Source: JAWKTV01 sp041398905 (lineage in GTDB: Bacteria; Planctomycetota; Planctomycetia; Planctomycetales; Planctomycetaceae). From it: a DNA stretch of 64,000 bases. The DNA lies in the NCBI GenBank assembly GCA_041398905.1, contig JAWKTV010000003.1:248001-312000 (forward strand). Reading direction: 5' to 3'. The position numbers were made by a program, and so were the translations under genes. Shown here in pieces: positions 1 to 10,238 of this stretch; the stretch's first letter is position 1; every line of letters starts with the position of its first letter. The notes below the pieces were generated by a model. It was given only the letters and a program-made list of their open reading frames with translations. It searched no databases and had not been told where the DNA came from.

Positions 1-255
1 GATGTGGCGGATCAGGTCTTCTCGATCTACGCCGGCACGAAGGGCTACTTCGACAAGGTGCCGGTGAACCGGGTGGCCGAGGCGGAGAAGCAGATGCACC
101 AGTTCATGCGGGACGAGAAGAGCGAAGTTCGCGACGCATTGGTGTCCAAGAAGGAGCTGACGCCCGAGATCGAAGAAGGTCTCAAGGCGGCCCTCGCCGA
201 ATTCGCCGACCGCTGGTCGGCGACGGAGAGCGGCAAGGTTCCAGCGAAGGTCTGA
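1..255 (+). CDS. atpA: ATP synthase F1 subunit alpha, C-terminal end (partial)
   Basis: The reading frame is open from the first base, so this is the last 84 codons of a gene that starts upstream of the window. The residues (DQVFSIYAGTKGYFD near the start, then a charged helical tail with EFADRW) match the C-terminal helical bundle of the F1-ATPase alpha subunit, the non-catalytic nucleotide-binding partner of beta in the cytoplasmic F1 head. The gene is followed on the same strand by atpG, atpD and atpC, the standard alpha-gamma-beta-epsilon order, which makes the assignment firm despite the short piece. Confidence 0.93.
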   Translation, partial: DVADQVFSIYAGTKGYFDKVPVNRVAEAEKQMHQFMRDEKSEVRDALVSKKELTPEIEEGLKAALAEFADRWSATESGKVPAKV

Positions 256-271
256 TTCGTTCAGGGGTCGG

Positions 272-343
272 TTCACCACGGAGACACGGAGGCACGGAGA
301 GACGGGTAGAACACTGCCCGATGTCTCAGTGCCTTTGTGGTGA
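272..343 (+). repeat. Inverted repeat with 8-base GGAGRCAC units, upstream of atpG
   Basis: The 97-base atpA-atpG gap holds a left arm (274-300) starting CACCACGGAGACACGG and a right arm (324-343) that is its near reverse complement (TGCCTTTGTGGTGA). The left arm carries two adjacent units, GGAGACAC and GGAGGCAC; the right arm matches a version with one unit removed. It can fold into a long imperfect hairpin about 10 bases before the atpG start. Function is unknown: it could be a processing or attenuation site or a dispersed repeat. Confidence 0.5.
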
Positions 344-352
344 GATAGAAAC

Positions 353-1240
353 ATGGGTAAAGCACGCGCACTCGTCAAACGCCGCAAGGCGGTTCGGAAC
401 ATTCGTAAGATCACGCGGACGATGGAACTCATCGCGACCGCGCGATTCAAGAAGGCGATGGACCGGGCCACTGAAGCGGCGTCGTATACCCAGAAGATCA
501 ACGAGATCGTCGCCGATCTCGCGCAGGCCGATCTTAAGTTCTCGCACCCTCTGCTGCAGAAGCCGGCGGAAGAGAAGAACGTGGCGATGGTCGTGCTCAC
601 GTCGAATCGAGGCCTGTGCGGCGGCTACAATACCGGGATTCTCCGGCAGGCCCTGGCCCGTGTGCGTGAGCTGAACTCCGAGGGCAAGCAGCTCGAGCTG
701 GAGGTTTCTGGCAAGCGAGGCCTGGCGACAATGAAGTTTGAAGGGGTTCCCGTCGACCGCGCCTACACGAGCTTCGAGGACAAGCCGGGGTTCGATGAGG
801 TCAACGCGATCGCAGATCGATTCGTCAAGGAGTTCATCGCCGGCCGGCTGCATCGCCTGGATGTCGCTTACATGAAGTTTCTGTCGTCGGCCCGGCAGGT
901 GCCGGTGGTCGAAACGCTGCTCCCGTTTGGCGACCTCGCGACCGCGACTGGAGACGCTGGTATCGCGGCTCAGAAGAGCGGCATCGACTACGAGTTCCTG
1001 CCGAGCGCGGAAGAGATTCTCGAAGAGATCGTGCCCGCCGCGTTCAAGGCGCGGTTCTTCAAATGTTTTCTGGATGCGGCGGTCGGCGAACAGATCGCCC
1101 GTATGGTCGCGATGAAGAGTGCGACCGAGAACGCGGACGAGATGATTCGCGACATCAGCATGGAATACAACCGCGCCCGTCAGACGCAGATTACCTCGGA
1201 ACTGGCCGAAATCATCGGAGGCGCGGCGGCGCTGGAGTAG
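353..1240 (+). CDS. atpG: ATP synthase F1 subunit gamma
   Basis: This 295-residue protein is the central rotor shaft of F1, coupling proton flow through Fo to catalysis in the alpha/beta ring. The N-terminus (MGKARALVKRRKAVRNIRKI, then TRTMELIATARFKKA) and the C-terminus (YNRARQTQITSELAEIIGGAAAL) are the two conserved coiled-coil helices of the family, and the central domain contains the usual SNRGLCGGYNT motif. Length and both ends match the family, so the ATG at 353 is a secure start. It lies between atpA and atpD and should be co-transcribed with them. Confidence 0.97.
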   Translation: MGKARALVKRRKAVRNIRKITRTMELIATARFKKAMDRATEAASYTQKINEIVADLAQADLKFSHPLLQKPAEEKNVAMVVLTSNRGLCGGYNTGILRQALARVRELNSEGKQLELEVSGKRGLATMKFEGVPVDRAYTSFEDKPGFDEVNAIADRFVKEFIAGRLHRLDVAYMKFLSSARQVPVVETLLPFGDLATATGDAGIAAQKSGIDYEFLPSAEEILEEIVPAAFKARFFKCFLDAAVGEQIARMVAMKSATENADEMIRDISMEYNRARQTQITSELAEIIGGAAALE

Positions 1241-1315
1241 AGCTCGCACGTTCGGAGCAAAGGCCGGTCTGGCACCGGGGAGACACTGGGGAGACCTGCA
1301 TCACGGGATCACCCC

Positions 1316-1331
1316 CGCCGGCATGCCGGCG
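1316..1331. repeat. 16-base perfect palindrome in the atpG-atpD gap
   Basis: CGCCGGCATGCCGGCG is its own reverse complement and lies 75 bases after the atpG stop. The 285-base gap between atpG and atpD has no convincing gene. The palindrome resembles the other GC-rich hairpins seen after stop codons elsewhere in the window. Confidence 0.5.
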
Positions 1332-1498
1332 AACCTTGTTACACAGATGGGAGTCGCCAGGCGACTCGCAACGATCACGGCCACGGATTCACATTTACTG
1401 ACATCACCACTGGAGGAAGTCGGGAGAGTTTTCACCGCGTTATGGCAGTCGCTGGAGTCCGCCTCCCGCTTGCTCCTGACTCGTTACTCCCAATTCCT

Positions 1499-1515
1499 CT
1501 CTCACCTCGTGAGAG
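1499..1515 (+). promoter_or_regulatory. Hairpin covering the likely atpD ribosome-binding site
   Basis: CTCTCAC (1499-1505) pairs perfectly with GTGAGAG (1509-1515) across a 3-base loop. The right arm carries the only Shine-Dalgarno-like purine run (GAGAGA, 1511-1516), about 10 bases before the atpD ATG at 1526. If it forms, the hairpin would hide that site. The pairing is directly visible; the regulatory role is inferred. Confidence 0.4.
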
Positions 1516-1525
1516 ACTTAGCAAA

Positions 1526-2971
<1,446 letters not shown>

Positions 2972-2997
2972 TTCGCGATTGTTGGTTAACCGGCAGC

Positions 2998-3018
2998 AGC
3001 CCGGCACTTCGCCGGGCT
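2998..3018 (+). terminator. GC-rich hairpin between atpD and atpC
   Basis: AGCCCGGC (2998-3005) and GCCGGGCT (3011-3018) form a perfect 8-bp stem with a 5-base loop in the 86-base atpD-atpC gap. There is no T-run after it, so it may lower epsilon expression or stabilise the upstream mRNA rather than terminate fully. Confidence 0.5.
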
Positions 3019-3057
3019 GTGCCACACTTGCTCTCGACACTCGATTTCTGAGTCCTC

Positions 3058-3462
3058 ATGATCGCCGCCACCGAACTTCGCCTGGTGCTCGTCACTCCCG
3101 AAACGACTCTGCTCGACAGGCAGGTGCGGTCGATCCAGTTTCCATTGTTCGACGGTCAGATCGGCATTCTGCCGGGTCGGACTCCGATGGTGGGCCGGCT
3201 GGGATTGGGGGAACTCAAGTTCAGTTCCTCGGAAGGGGACGGCAGCTACTTCATCGATGGCGGCTTCGCCCAGATCAAGGGGGGTGTCGTCTCGATTCTG
3301 ACGAACAAGGCGATCAAGGCGGACGACGTGGAACGGTCCAAGGCAGAGGCGGAGTTGGCCGCGGCCAACGCGCTGAAGCCATCAACCGACGCGGGCTTCG
3401 CCGAGAAGCAGCACGCGATCGACCGTGCCCGCAAACTGATCGAGCTTAGCCGCCGAAAGTGA
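3058..3462 (+). CDS. atpC: ATP synthase F1 subunit epsilon
   Basis: At 134 residues this is the small F1 stalk subunit that contacts gamma and the c-ring and can inhibit ATP hydrolysis. The N-terminal beta-sandwich is recognisable (LRLVLVTPETTLLDRQVRSI, then FDGQIGILPGRTPMVGRLG), and a short helical C-terminus rich in Ala and Lys follows. It is the last gene of the cluster. A 12-base palindrome (ACGCCCGGGCGT, 3468-3479) follows the stop and may mark the end of the transcript. Confidence 0.95.
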   Translation: MIAATELRLVLVTPETTLLDRQVRSIQFPLFDGQIGILPGRTPMVGRLGLGELKFSSSEGDGSYFIDGGFAQIKGGVVSILTNKAIKADDVERSKAEAELAAANALKPSTDAGFAEKQHAIDRARKLIELSRRK

Positions 3463-3602
3463 ACCTGACGCCCGGGCGTTGGCCGCTGCTGGGTCACGCC
3501 GACCTGCCCTCGACATCAACCTTCTTGACGTGCTTGTCCGCAGCATCGGCCTGCGGAGTACAGTTTCCGGCTGGTCGCATGTTACGAGCCTGAAGCGCGC
3601 GG

Positions 3603-4330
3603 TCAGTCGCCGAACGGGCCGCGGACCAGTTCCTTCATCTCGCGGACCGCTCGTTCCATGCCGACGAGCACGGCTCGCGACACGATGCTGTGGCCGATGT
3701 TCAGCTCGCAGACTCCGGCGATGCGGGCGACCGGGACGACATTGAGGTAGGTCAGCCCGTGCCCCATGTGCAGTAGCAAGCCTTCGCGTCGGGCGACCTG
3801 GGCCGCACCTTGCAGCAGCTCCAACTGCTGTCGCTGCTCGTTCGCCGAGGCGGCGTCGGCGTAGCTGCCGGTGTGCAGTTCGACCGCCTGCGCACCGAGT
3901 TGCTTCGAGGTGACGATTTGATCCGCATCGGGATCGATGAACAGGCTGACTTCGAGGCCGGCGGCCAGCAAGCGGTCGACACAACGGGCGACTCGGTCTC
4001 GCTGCCCAATCACGTCGAGTCCACCTTCCGTCGTGATCTCCTCCGCTTCTCGGGCACGAGCGTGCATTGATCGGGGCGGATGTCGAGCGCGATGTCGGTG
4101 ATTTCGTCGGTGGCGGCCATCTCGAGGTTGAGTTTGCAGCGAACCGTTTGTCGCAGCAGCCGGACGTCCCGATCGCAGATATGTCGGCGATCCTCCCGGA
4201 GATGCACCGTGATGACATCGGCACCGGCCAGTTCGGCAAGCGTGGCGGCCCAGACCGGGTCGGGCTCAACGGTGCGTCGCGCCTGACGGATGGTGGCGAC
4301 ATGATCGATGTTGACGCCGAGTCGAGCCAT
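3603..4330 (-). CDS. pdxJ: Pyridoxine 5'-phosphate synthase (one frameshift)
   Basis: PdxJ condenses 3-amino-2-oxopropyl phosphate with 1-deoxyxylulose 5-phosphate in vitamin B6 synthesis. The N-terminal part (from 4330: MARLGVNIDHVATIRQAR, PDPVWAA, VHLRED, KLNLEMA, TLVPEK) and the C-terminal part (TEGGLDV, FIDPD, ELHTGSYA, MGHGLTYLNV, ELNIGHSIVSRA) lie in two frames. Reading EKR-EEITTEGG across the join needs one more G in the GG run near 4040-4047, so one base is missing there. The joined protein is about 242 residues, normal for PdxJ. All recognised catalytic motifs are present, so a sequence error is likelier than a dead gene. It converges with atpC. Confidence 0.9.
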
Positions 4331-4511
4331 TCCAGGATCCTGTTGTTCGGTCGCCGATTACGCGGCGCTGTGAGTGGGTGCTGACTGGGACAGTCGATGA
4401 GGGGGATCAGGGTCACGCGGTGACTGGTTCGAACGTGATCGACCCCCGGCCCCATCCGAGTCGCGGCCGCGATTGGAGCCGCCTGAAGCCTGTGGAGTTG
4501 CCGGAACCTCG

Positions 4512-5516
4512 TCAGGCCAGGCCGAGTGCCTTCGCGACCGCATGTTTCGTCTTTCGCAGTCCTTCGACCACGACTTCCTCGGCATCCCGTTTCCAGTAGG
4601 TCGGGTTGAAGAGTTCGAGCGAGAGGGCGGCACGACAGCCATTCTCGGCGAGGCTGCGGAAAATCAGGTCGGTGGGTGCCGCTCCATCGCCGACGAAGAC
4701 TCGGTCACGATCGTTGAGCGCGGTCCGCTCGGGAGAGCCGGGATAGTCGTTCACGTGGAAGACCGGGATAGCGTCGCCGGCGAGCAGTTTGAGTCCCTCG
4801 AATCCACTGCCGCCGCGGTAGATGTGATAAATGTCCGGCAGCAGGCAGGCGTCGGGATGGTTGGACTCGACGGCGACGAAGACCGCCTCTCCCAGGCGGG
4901 AGAGGTTCTTGGATGGCCCCCAGATCTCGGCCATGGGCGTGACGCCGATGTCACGTCCGATGTCGAGGAGGGCGGCGTACCGCTCGGCGACCGCGAACAG
5001 GTCCAGCCGCGGGGCATCGCCGCCGTGCGCCCCGACTGGGGGCGCAGCGATTCGAGTGCCGCCGATGTCGGCGACAAGCTGAGCGTCGCGCTTGAAGGTT
5101 TCAATCCCGTCCGCGCGTTGTGCTTCGTCGTCGACACACCAGGCGGGGAAGCCGATGGCGCTCTCGACGGTCAGCCCGGCATCGGCGATGCGCTGTTTGA
5201 GGTCTCGCAAGCTGCCGCCTTCGTCGACGTACTGCTGAATCTCGCGAATCCAGGGCTCGATACCGGTGTATCCGGCGCGGGCCGCCAGCTCGACTTCAGC
5301 GACAATCCCGAGTTGCTGCTCGCGAATCGTGCTGGTGTTGAGGCAGTAGCGGAAGGGGTCGGCGGAGAACTCGGCGACTGGTTCGGCGGCGGGAGCTGTA
5401 CGGGACAGCAGGGTCGATCCCGCGAGGGCGGAGGCCCCGAGCAACAAGGAGCCGCGCCGCGTGATTGGCGTGCCGGCGTTGGCAGGGGTGGCAGATTGCC
5501 CGTCTTGATGTCGCAT
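4512..5516 (-). CDS. Tat-exported sugar phosphate isomerase/epimerase-like TIM barrel
   Basis: A 334-residue protein with a twin-arginine signal (TRRGSLLLGASALAG). The mature part resembles the xylose-isomerase-like TIM-barrel family (AP endonuclease 2 fold): AELAARAGYTGIEPW, a central VADIGGTRIAAPP strand, DIYHIYRGG, FHVNDYPGSP and a C-terminal LSLELFNPTYW strand. Such proteins usually act on sugars or inositol derivatives; the substrate here is not known. The start at 5516 is preferred over the 54-base longer frame because GCAGGAAA lies just upstream and the Tat motif then sits close to the N-terminus. It appears to be monocistronic. Confidence 0.82.
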   Translation of the reverse strand: MRHQDGQSATPANAGTPITRRGSLLLGASALAGSTLLSRTAPAAEPVAEFSADPFRYCLNTSTIREQQLGIVAEVELAARAGYTGIEPWIREIQQYVDEGGSLRDLKQRIADAGLTVESAIGFPAWCVDDEAQRADGIETFKRDAQLVADIGGTRIAAPPVGAHGGDAPRLDLFAVAERYAALLDIGRDIGVTPMAEIWGPSKNLSRLGEAVFVAVESNHPDACLLPDIYHIYRGGSGFEGLKLLAGDAIPVFHVNDYPGSPERTALNDRDRVFVGDGAAPTDLIFRSLAENGCRAALSLELFNPTYWKRDAEEVVVEGLRKTKHAVAKALGLA

Positions 5517-5913
5517 CGATGTTTCCTGCGGAGTTGTGCGGTCTCGCCATCGCGGTGGAAGGCGGAGCAAGTAGCCTAATCGGCAACCGGGCGATCCGCC
5601 AATCTTACGGGCATCAGGCGGCGACGCGGGTGATGTCGCTGAACGCTGGGGTGGGAAGTTTCAATGCGGAAGCGCGGTGCGGACATGTCGCAGTCTCGGC
5701 GATACGGACCCCCAAGCGAGCCGACCCGGAGTCCTTGGCGAGCCGGCGTGCGTCGGCACCCGGACCGGGGCAGTACTCAGACAGAACCGCGTCATTCACC
5801 GACGACCGCGTCGGCACCGCGCCCGACACTCCCTGGGCCGTCACGTCCACCGGCCCGCCAGCACCGCTGGCGAACCAGCATCCCCATCAACCGGGGACCG
5901 CACCCGTGACTGG
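5517..5913. other. Intergenic stretch with no supported gene
   Basis: Between the starts and stops of two minus-strand genes. The only open frame of note is a 78-codon minus-strand frame (5614-5850) with no signal peptide, motif or clear ribosome-binding site, so I do not call it. The part near 5520-5600 should hold the promoter of the TIM-barrel gene, but I see no convincing -35/-10 pair. Confidence 0.4.
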
Positions 5914-6570
5914 CTACTCAGCCCGCTCCGCTTGAGGGAGGAGCGGCCGCCAGAGGTCTGCGACAGGACGGCTTGGGTTGGTGGCGGAGATCACCTCGGT
6001 GAGAAACGCGACGCGATCGATGTCACGGGACTTCATCTGCTTCTCAAGCTGGCTCGATTCGAGCAGCGATGTCTTGCTCAGATCGAGTTTCCATCCCTGC
6101 TCCTCGCGGCGGAAGACCAGACGGTCGCGTGACATCCCCTGTTCGTCGCCATAACCGGCTTCTGCGGCGTCCCCTTTGTGAATGATGTTGCCGAGCTTGA
6201 GTCGGCTCACCAAGTCGGTGTTGAGCCAGTCTCCCGCGATGAACTGTTCGGCCAACTGCCGCCCGGACATCCCTTGCAGGTCCGTCGCGGTCAGGTTGTC
6301 CCGGATCCGCAACACCTGAAACTGCCGAGCGAGCGGAAGCTCCGCGAGATCGTCCGGTGTCGCGGTAAGCGCGGCGTCGCGGAGACTGGTGAAGTAGGTG
6401 AAGACGTTCGTGGACAGTTCGTCCGCGGCGGCGGTCGCGTCCGCGGCGACGACGGCATCCTTGAAGCGCAGGAAGCTCGCGCGGATCGCGTCCTTATCGA
6501 GCCGCCTCGGGGTTCTTTGCAGGCAACCGACACCGACCACCGCGATGCAGCACACGATCAACAAACGCAT
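5914..6570 (-). CDS. Hypothetical lipoprotein
   Basis: A 218-residue protein starting MRLLIVCCIAVVGVGCLQ: a short hydrophobic segment ending in a lipobox-like VGVGC, so probably lipid-anchored. The mature protein is charged and mainly helical, with no domain I recognise. A segment around SRDRLVFRREEQGWKLDLSK resembles the SnoaL/NTF2-like type of small periplasmic domain, but only weakly. The frame remains open far upstream (to 7239), overlapping another gene; the start at 6570 is chosen for the signal sequence. It is divergent from the gene at 6748. Confidence 0.7.
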   Translation of the reverse strand: MRLLIVCCIAVVGVGCLQRTPRRLDKDAIRASFLRFKDAVVAADATAAADELSTNVFTYFTSLRDAALTATPDDLAELPLARQFQVLRIRDNLTATDLQGMSGRQLAEQFIAGDWLNTDLVSRLKLGNIIHKGDAAEAGYGDEQGMSRDRLVFRREEQGWKLDLSKTSLLESSQLEKQMKSRDIDRVAFLTEVISATNPSRPVADLWRPLLPQAERAE

Positions 6571-6693
6571 CTCGTTTCCTCTGACAGACGATGAACTCGG
6601 AAAGCGAACTTCAGCGGGATGGGGGCGAATGACCGGGGCGTCGTCGCACTCACCGCGATACGGGACTTCTTGACGGTCGCCGACCGTGTGAAT

Positions 6694-6702
6694 TGTTATA
6701 GT
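6694..6702 (+). promoter_or_regulatory. Possible extended -10 promoter
   Basis: TGTTATAGT contains an extended -10 pattern (TG, one base, TATAGT) 46 bases before the ATG at 6748. A TTGACG lies upstream but at a 21-base spacing, too far for a standard -35. Promoter rules in planctomycetes are not well established, so this is tentative. Confidence 0.35.
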
Positions 6703-6747
6703 CATTGGGCTTGGCGACCGCTCCCTTGCATCCCCTGGAGTCTTGCG

Positions 6748-8194
6748 ATGACTTACCCGACACGTCGCGATTTTCTGCGGAGCAGCCTGCTGGCGTGCGG
6801 CGCGGCATCCGTCGCGTGTCGAGGGCCGTCCGTTGCACTGGGTGCTCCGCACGACGGCATCCCGCGTGGCCCGCGGGCGAAGCAGGATCCTGCGGCAAAG
6901 GTGCTCAATCCACTCGGCCGCGTGCCGCTCTCGTTCATCATCGATGATTCGACATGCCTGGTGAACATGGGGCACTTCGCCATGCCACAGTTCGCTGCAG
7001 CGTGGCCCGATCGTACCGAATACCAGCAGCCTTGGCACGAATGGCCGCGTGAAATCCCGGACAGTTTTGTGCGAGAATTCGGAGAATGGTGTGCCGGCGA
7101 AGGGTGCGGGGCAAGTACAGCATCGTGCCCTATCCGGCCTGCGTTGGCTGGCTCGATCGCGACTGCCCGGCTGGTCGCGACGGCAGCTCAACGAGAGCCT
7201 CGACCTCGTCCGAACGCTGATGGTGCCCGACTGGGACATTCACCCGGAGATGATCACTCACACGCGGGTCATCGATCTCAAGACGGGTCGGCCGTTCGAG
7301 GCGATCAACTCCGGGACGATGGAGAACAGCTACCCGCAGGAGGACAAGAGCGTCGACGAACTTGCTACCTATCTGGCGTACGCGCTGCGAGTTCTCAAGA
7401 ACTGCGGGCTGCCCTGTGAAGGGGTGACGACGCCGGGAGGGTTCGGGAATCGGGTGAAGCCGCAGCTCTCGCGGGCGGCGTTTGAAGCGGTGCGCGACAT
7501 TTACGGCACCGACCTGCCGCACTACTTCAAATACGTCGTCGGGCAGGGCGAGAGCAGTCAGCCCGTGCTGGAGCACGTGCGGGGACTGGACACGGACGAC
7601 CCGCAGGTGATCGTCAATGTGTTGGCCGGGACGGGAGACTGGTTCGGCGGATGGGAAGGCTCGGCGACACCCGAGCCGGACCGCTATGCAACCGAAGATG
7701 GAGAGTCCGGCCGGATGATCGAAATGATCGCGGCGGGCGAGCCGGCGGTGTTTCTGTGTCACTGGCCGGGGCTGTACTGCAACGGCGAACAACGGGGTTA
7801 CCGGGCGTTTCAGCGGATCGTGCGGACAATCAACGGGCTCTACAAGGACCGCAGCGTCTGGATGAAGCCGAGCGAGATCGCCCGGTACTGGGCCGCGAAG
7901 GAACTGACGACGATTCGCCGTGACGGAGGGCGATTTCAGTTGTCCGCACCGTTTGGGGCGGCGAGGTTCACTTTGCGTCTGGAAGTCCAGGAGGCTGGTG
8001 CGCCGGCGGTCGACGGTCCAGATGGGGCGATTGCGTTGTCGGAAGTTCGTGAGTTTCGGCTGCTGCGTGCGGGGACGTGGCTGCGCGACGGAGACGGTTG
8101 CGTGGTCTGTCTTGATCTGGCGAAAGGTGAAACGAACATCACCGTCGCGGGTGCGGTCGCGCCGCAGGGTGCCTCCGCTGGACCGCAGGAGTAG
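6748..8194 (+). CDS. Tat-exported deacetylase-like protein (two frameshifts)
   Basis: The N-terminus MTYPTRRDFLRSSLLACGAA is a twin-arginine signal. The mature protein begins VPLSFIIDDSTCLVNMGHF, a strand followed by an Asp-Asp pair that recalls the polysaccharide deacetylase/glycoside hydrolase barrel; later come GVTTPGGFGNRV and FLCHWPGLYCNG. I recognise no exact family, so the activity is inferred from fold resemblance only. The coding frame moves twice: near 7102, where one G appears missing (GEG-VRGKYSIVPYP), and near 7163, where one C appears missing (DRD-LPGWSRRQLN). Corrected length is about 482 residues. moeA follows 3 bases later, with its ribosome-binding site inside this gene's end. 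Confidence 0.7.
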
Positions 8195-8197
8195 GTT

Positions 8198-10235
8198 ATG
8201 TCGCGAGAGTCTGACAACCCGACGGGTCGAGGCGGGGAGGTGCGGCCGACGGGGGCTACGGATGCCGCTCGGGCCGCGATGTCAGCGGCGTCGCAGACGC
8301 AGTTTCTGGAAGTGCTGACGCGCGATGAGGCGGAGCGCCGCTTTCAAACGGCATTGCGGCTGGAGCCGGTCGGCGCGGAGGCGGTGTCGCTGTATGCCGC
8401 GCGGGGACGTGTGCTGGCCGAGACCGTGCGGGCGAGCGTCGATGTCCCGGGCTTCGACCGTGCGAATGTGGATGGATTCGCGGTGCGATCGGCCGATGTG
8501 AGTACCGCGGCCGAAGAGACGCCCGTGCGATTGCGGCTCAACGATGAGTTGCTGTCGCCGGGGGTGCGGCCGACGGTTGAGGTGCTCCCCGGTACGGCGA
8601 CCACGATCGCGACGGGTGGGATGTTTCCCCGCGGGGCGGATGCGGTTGTCATGGTGGAGCAGACGGATGTGGTAATTCCGCCGGGTGCCCGTGAGCGATG
8701 ATCGAGGTGCGACGCCGCGGTCGCTCCCGGCGAGCATGTGACGTTCGCGGGGACGGACATCTCGCGGGGCGAAACAGCCGTCGGGCGGGGCACGCTGCTG
8801 ACTGCCCGCGAGATCGGCGTGCTCGCGGCCATCGGCCGGGCCGAAGTCCGTGTCTTCCGCCGCCCCCGCGTGGGGATCATTTCGACCGGCGACGAAATCG
8901 TCCCGCCCGGTCAGCCGTTACCGATCGGGTCGGTGTACGACTCGAACTCGGCGATCGTGGCGGCCAGTGTGGAGGAGTCGGGTTGCGAGCCAGTCCTGCT
9001 GGGCAACGCGCGGGACAACGTTGCCGAGCTGCGGCAGTTGCTCGCACGGGGTTTGGAGTGCGATGCGGTGCTGCTGTCGGGCGGTACTTCGAAGGGGGCT
9101 GGCGATCTCTCCTACCGTGTGGTCAGCGAGCTGGCCGATCCGGGCATCGTGGCTCACGGGGTCGCGCTCAAGCCTGGCAAGCCGATCTGCTTGGCGGCCA
9201 CGAAGGGCAAGCCAGTGGTGATTCTGCCCGGATTTCCGACATCGGCGATCTTCACGTTTCATGAGTTCGTCGCCCCGGTGCTGCGGCGGCTCGCGGGGAC
9301 GCGCGCTCGGCTAACGCCGGTCGCTGACTGCGGAGCTGCCAGTGCAAATCAACTCGGAGCGTGGGCGGACCGAATACAACCTCGTCGCGCTGACCGACGG
9401 GCCGGCCGGGCTCGCGGCGTATCCGATCGGCAAAGGTTCCGGTTCGGTCACGACGTTCAGTCACGCGGACGGGTTCATCACGATCCCCCAGCATACCGAG
9501 ATCGTACCGGCCGGCAGCCGGGTTGATGTCACGCTGCTCGACACGGCTTTGGAGCCGGCCGACCTGGTCGTGGTGGGAAGCCACTGTGTTGGGCTGGACT
9601 GTCTGCTGTCGCAGATGCGTGACGAGGGCTGGCGCGTGAAATCACTGTCGGTTGGCAGCACGGCTGGACTAAGGGCCGCACAGCGGCAGGAGTGCGACAT
9701 CGCCGGCGTGCATCTGCTCGATCCATCGACCGGGCTGTACAACCAGCCGTTCGTTGATGAATCGCTGGAGCTGATTCGCGGATACGGTCGCATGCAGGCG
9801 GTGCTGTATCGTACGGATGACGCGCGGTTCGCCGGGCTGGACGGACCAGGCGCGATCGCACGGGCGGCGGGCGATGCGAACCTCCGGCTCGTCAATCGGA
9901 ATCCGGGAAGCGGCACACGGATTCTGCTGGATCGACTGCTCGGTGAGCTGGTACCGGAAGAACACCGCCGCCCGGCCGGGTACGGCGTGCAGGCGAAGTC
10001 ACACAACGCGGTGGCGGCCGCCATTGCGCAGGGGCGGGCGGACTGGGGACTGGCGATCGAGAGCGTGGCGGGCGACTACGGCCTCGCCAGCGTGCCGCTG
10101 CAGCCCGAGGAGTTCGACCTGCTAACGCCCCTCAGCCGTCGTGACCGACCCGCGGTACGACGGCTGAAGGAGTTATTGCTGGAGCCCGAGACTCAGTCCA
10201 AGCTGCGCCAGCTCGGCTGCATTCCCCGCAGGTGA
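8198..10235 (+). CDS. moeA: Molybdopterin molybdenumtransferase fused to a PBP-like domain (frameshifted)
   Basis: MoeA inserts molybdate into adenylylated molybdopterin. Residues 1 to about 430 give the MoeA domains: VDVPGFDRANVDGFAVR, ATGGMFPRGADAVVMVEQ, VGIISTGDEIV, SVYDSNS, LLSGGTSKGAGDLSY and PGFPTSA. The C-terminal third is a periplasmic-binding-like domain (PF12727-type: VGSHCVGLDCLLSQM, NRNPGSGTRILLDRL, DWGLAIESVA), which usually senses molybdate or a cofactor-like ligand. The frame is interrupted: a TGA at 8699-8701 lies in a short stretch shifted by a missing base near 8697 and an extra C near 8715, and one extra G lies near 9336. Corrected length is about 680 residues. Confidence 0.85.
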
Positions 10236-10238
10236 ACC

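Noticed and set aside
326..1249. A 307-codon open frame on the minus strand opposite atpG
   Set aside because: It is the mirror of a conserved gene; high GC and codon bias keep the opposite strand open. The protein has no motif.
4036..4050. Programmed frameshift in pdxJ
   Set aside because: No slippery heptamer or stimulatory structure is seen; a single missing G in a G-run explains it as at many other loci.
6660..6702. Full -35/-10 promoter with TTGACG before the 6748 gene
   Set aside because: The spacing is 21 bases, outside the usual 16-18; only the extended -10 part was kept.
8699..8701. In-frame TGA in moeA as selenocysteine or recoding
   Set aside because: No SECIS-like structure or selenoprotein family is involved, and two nearby indels restore conserved residues in another frame.
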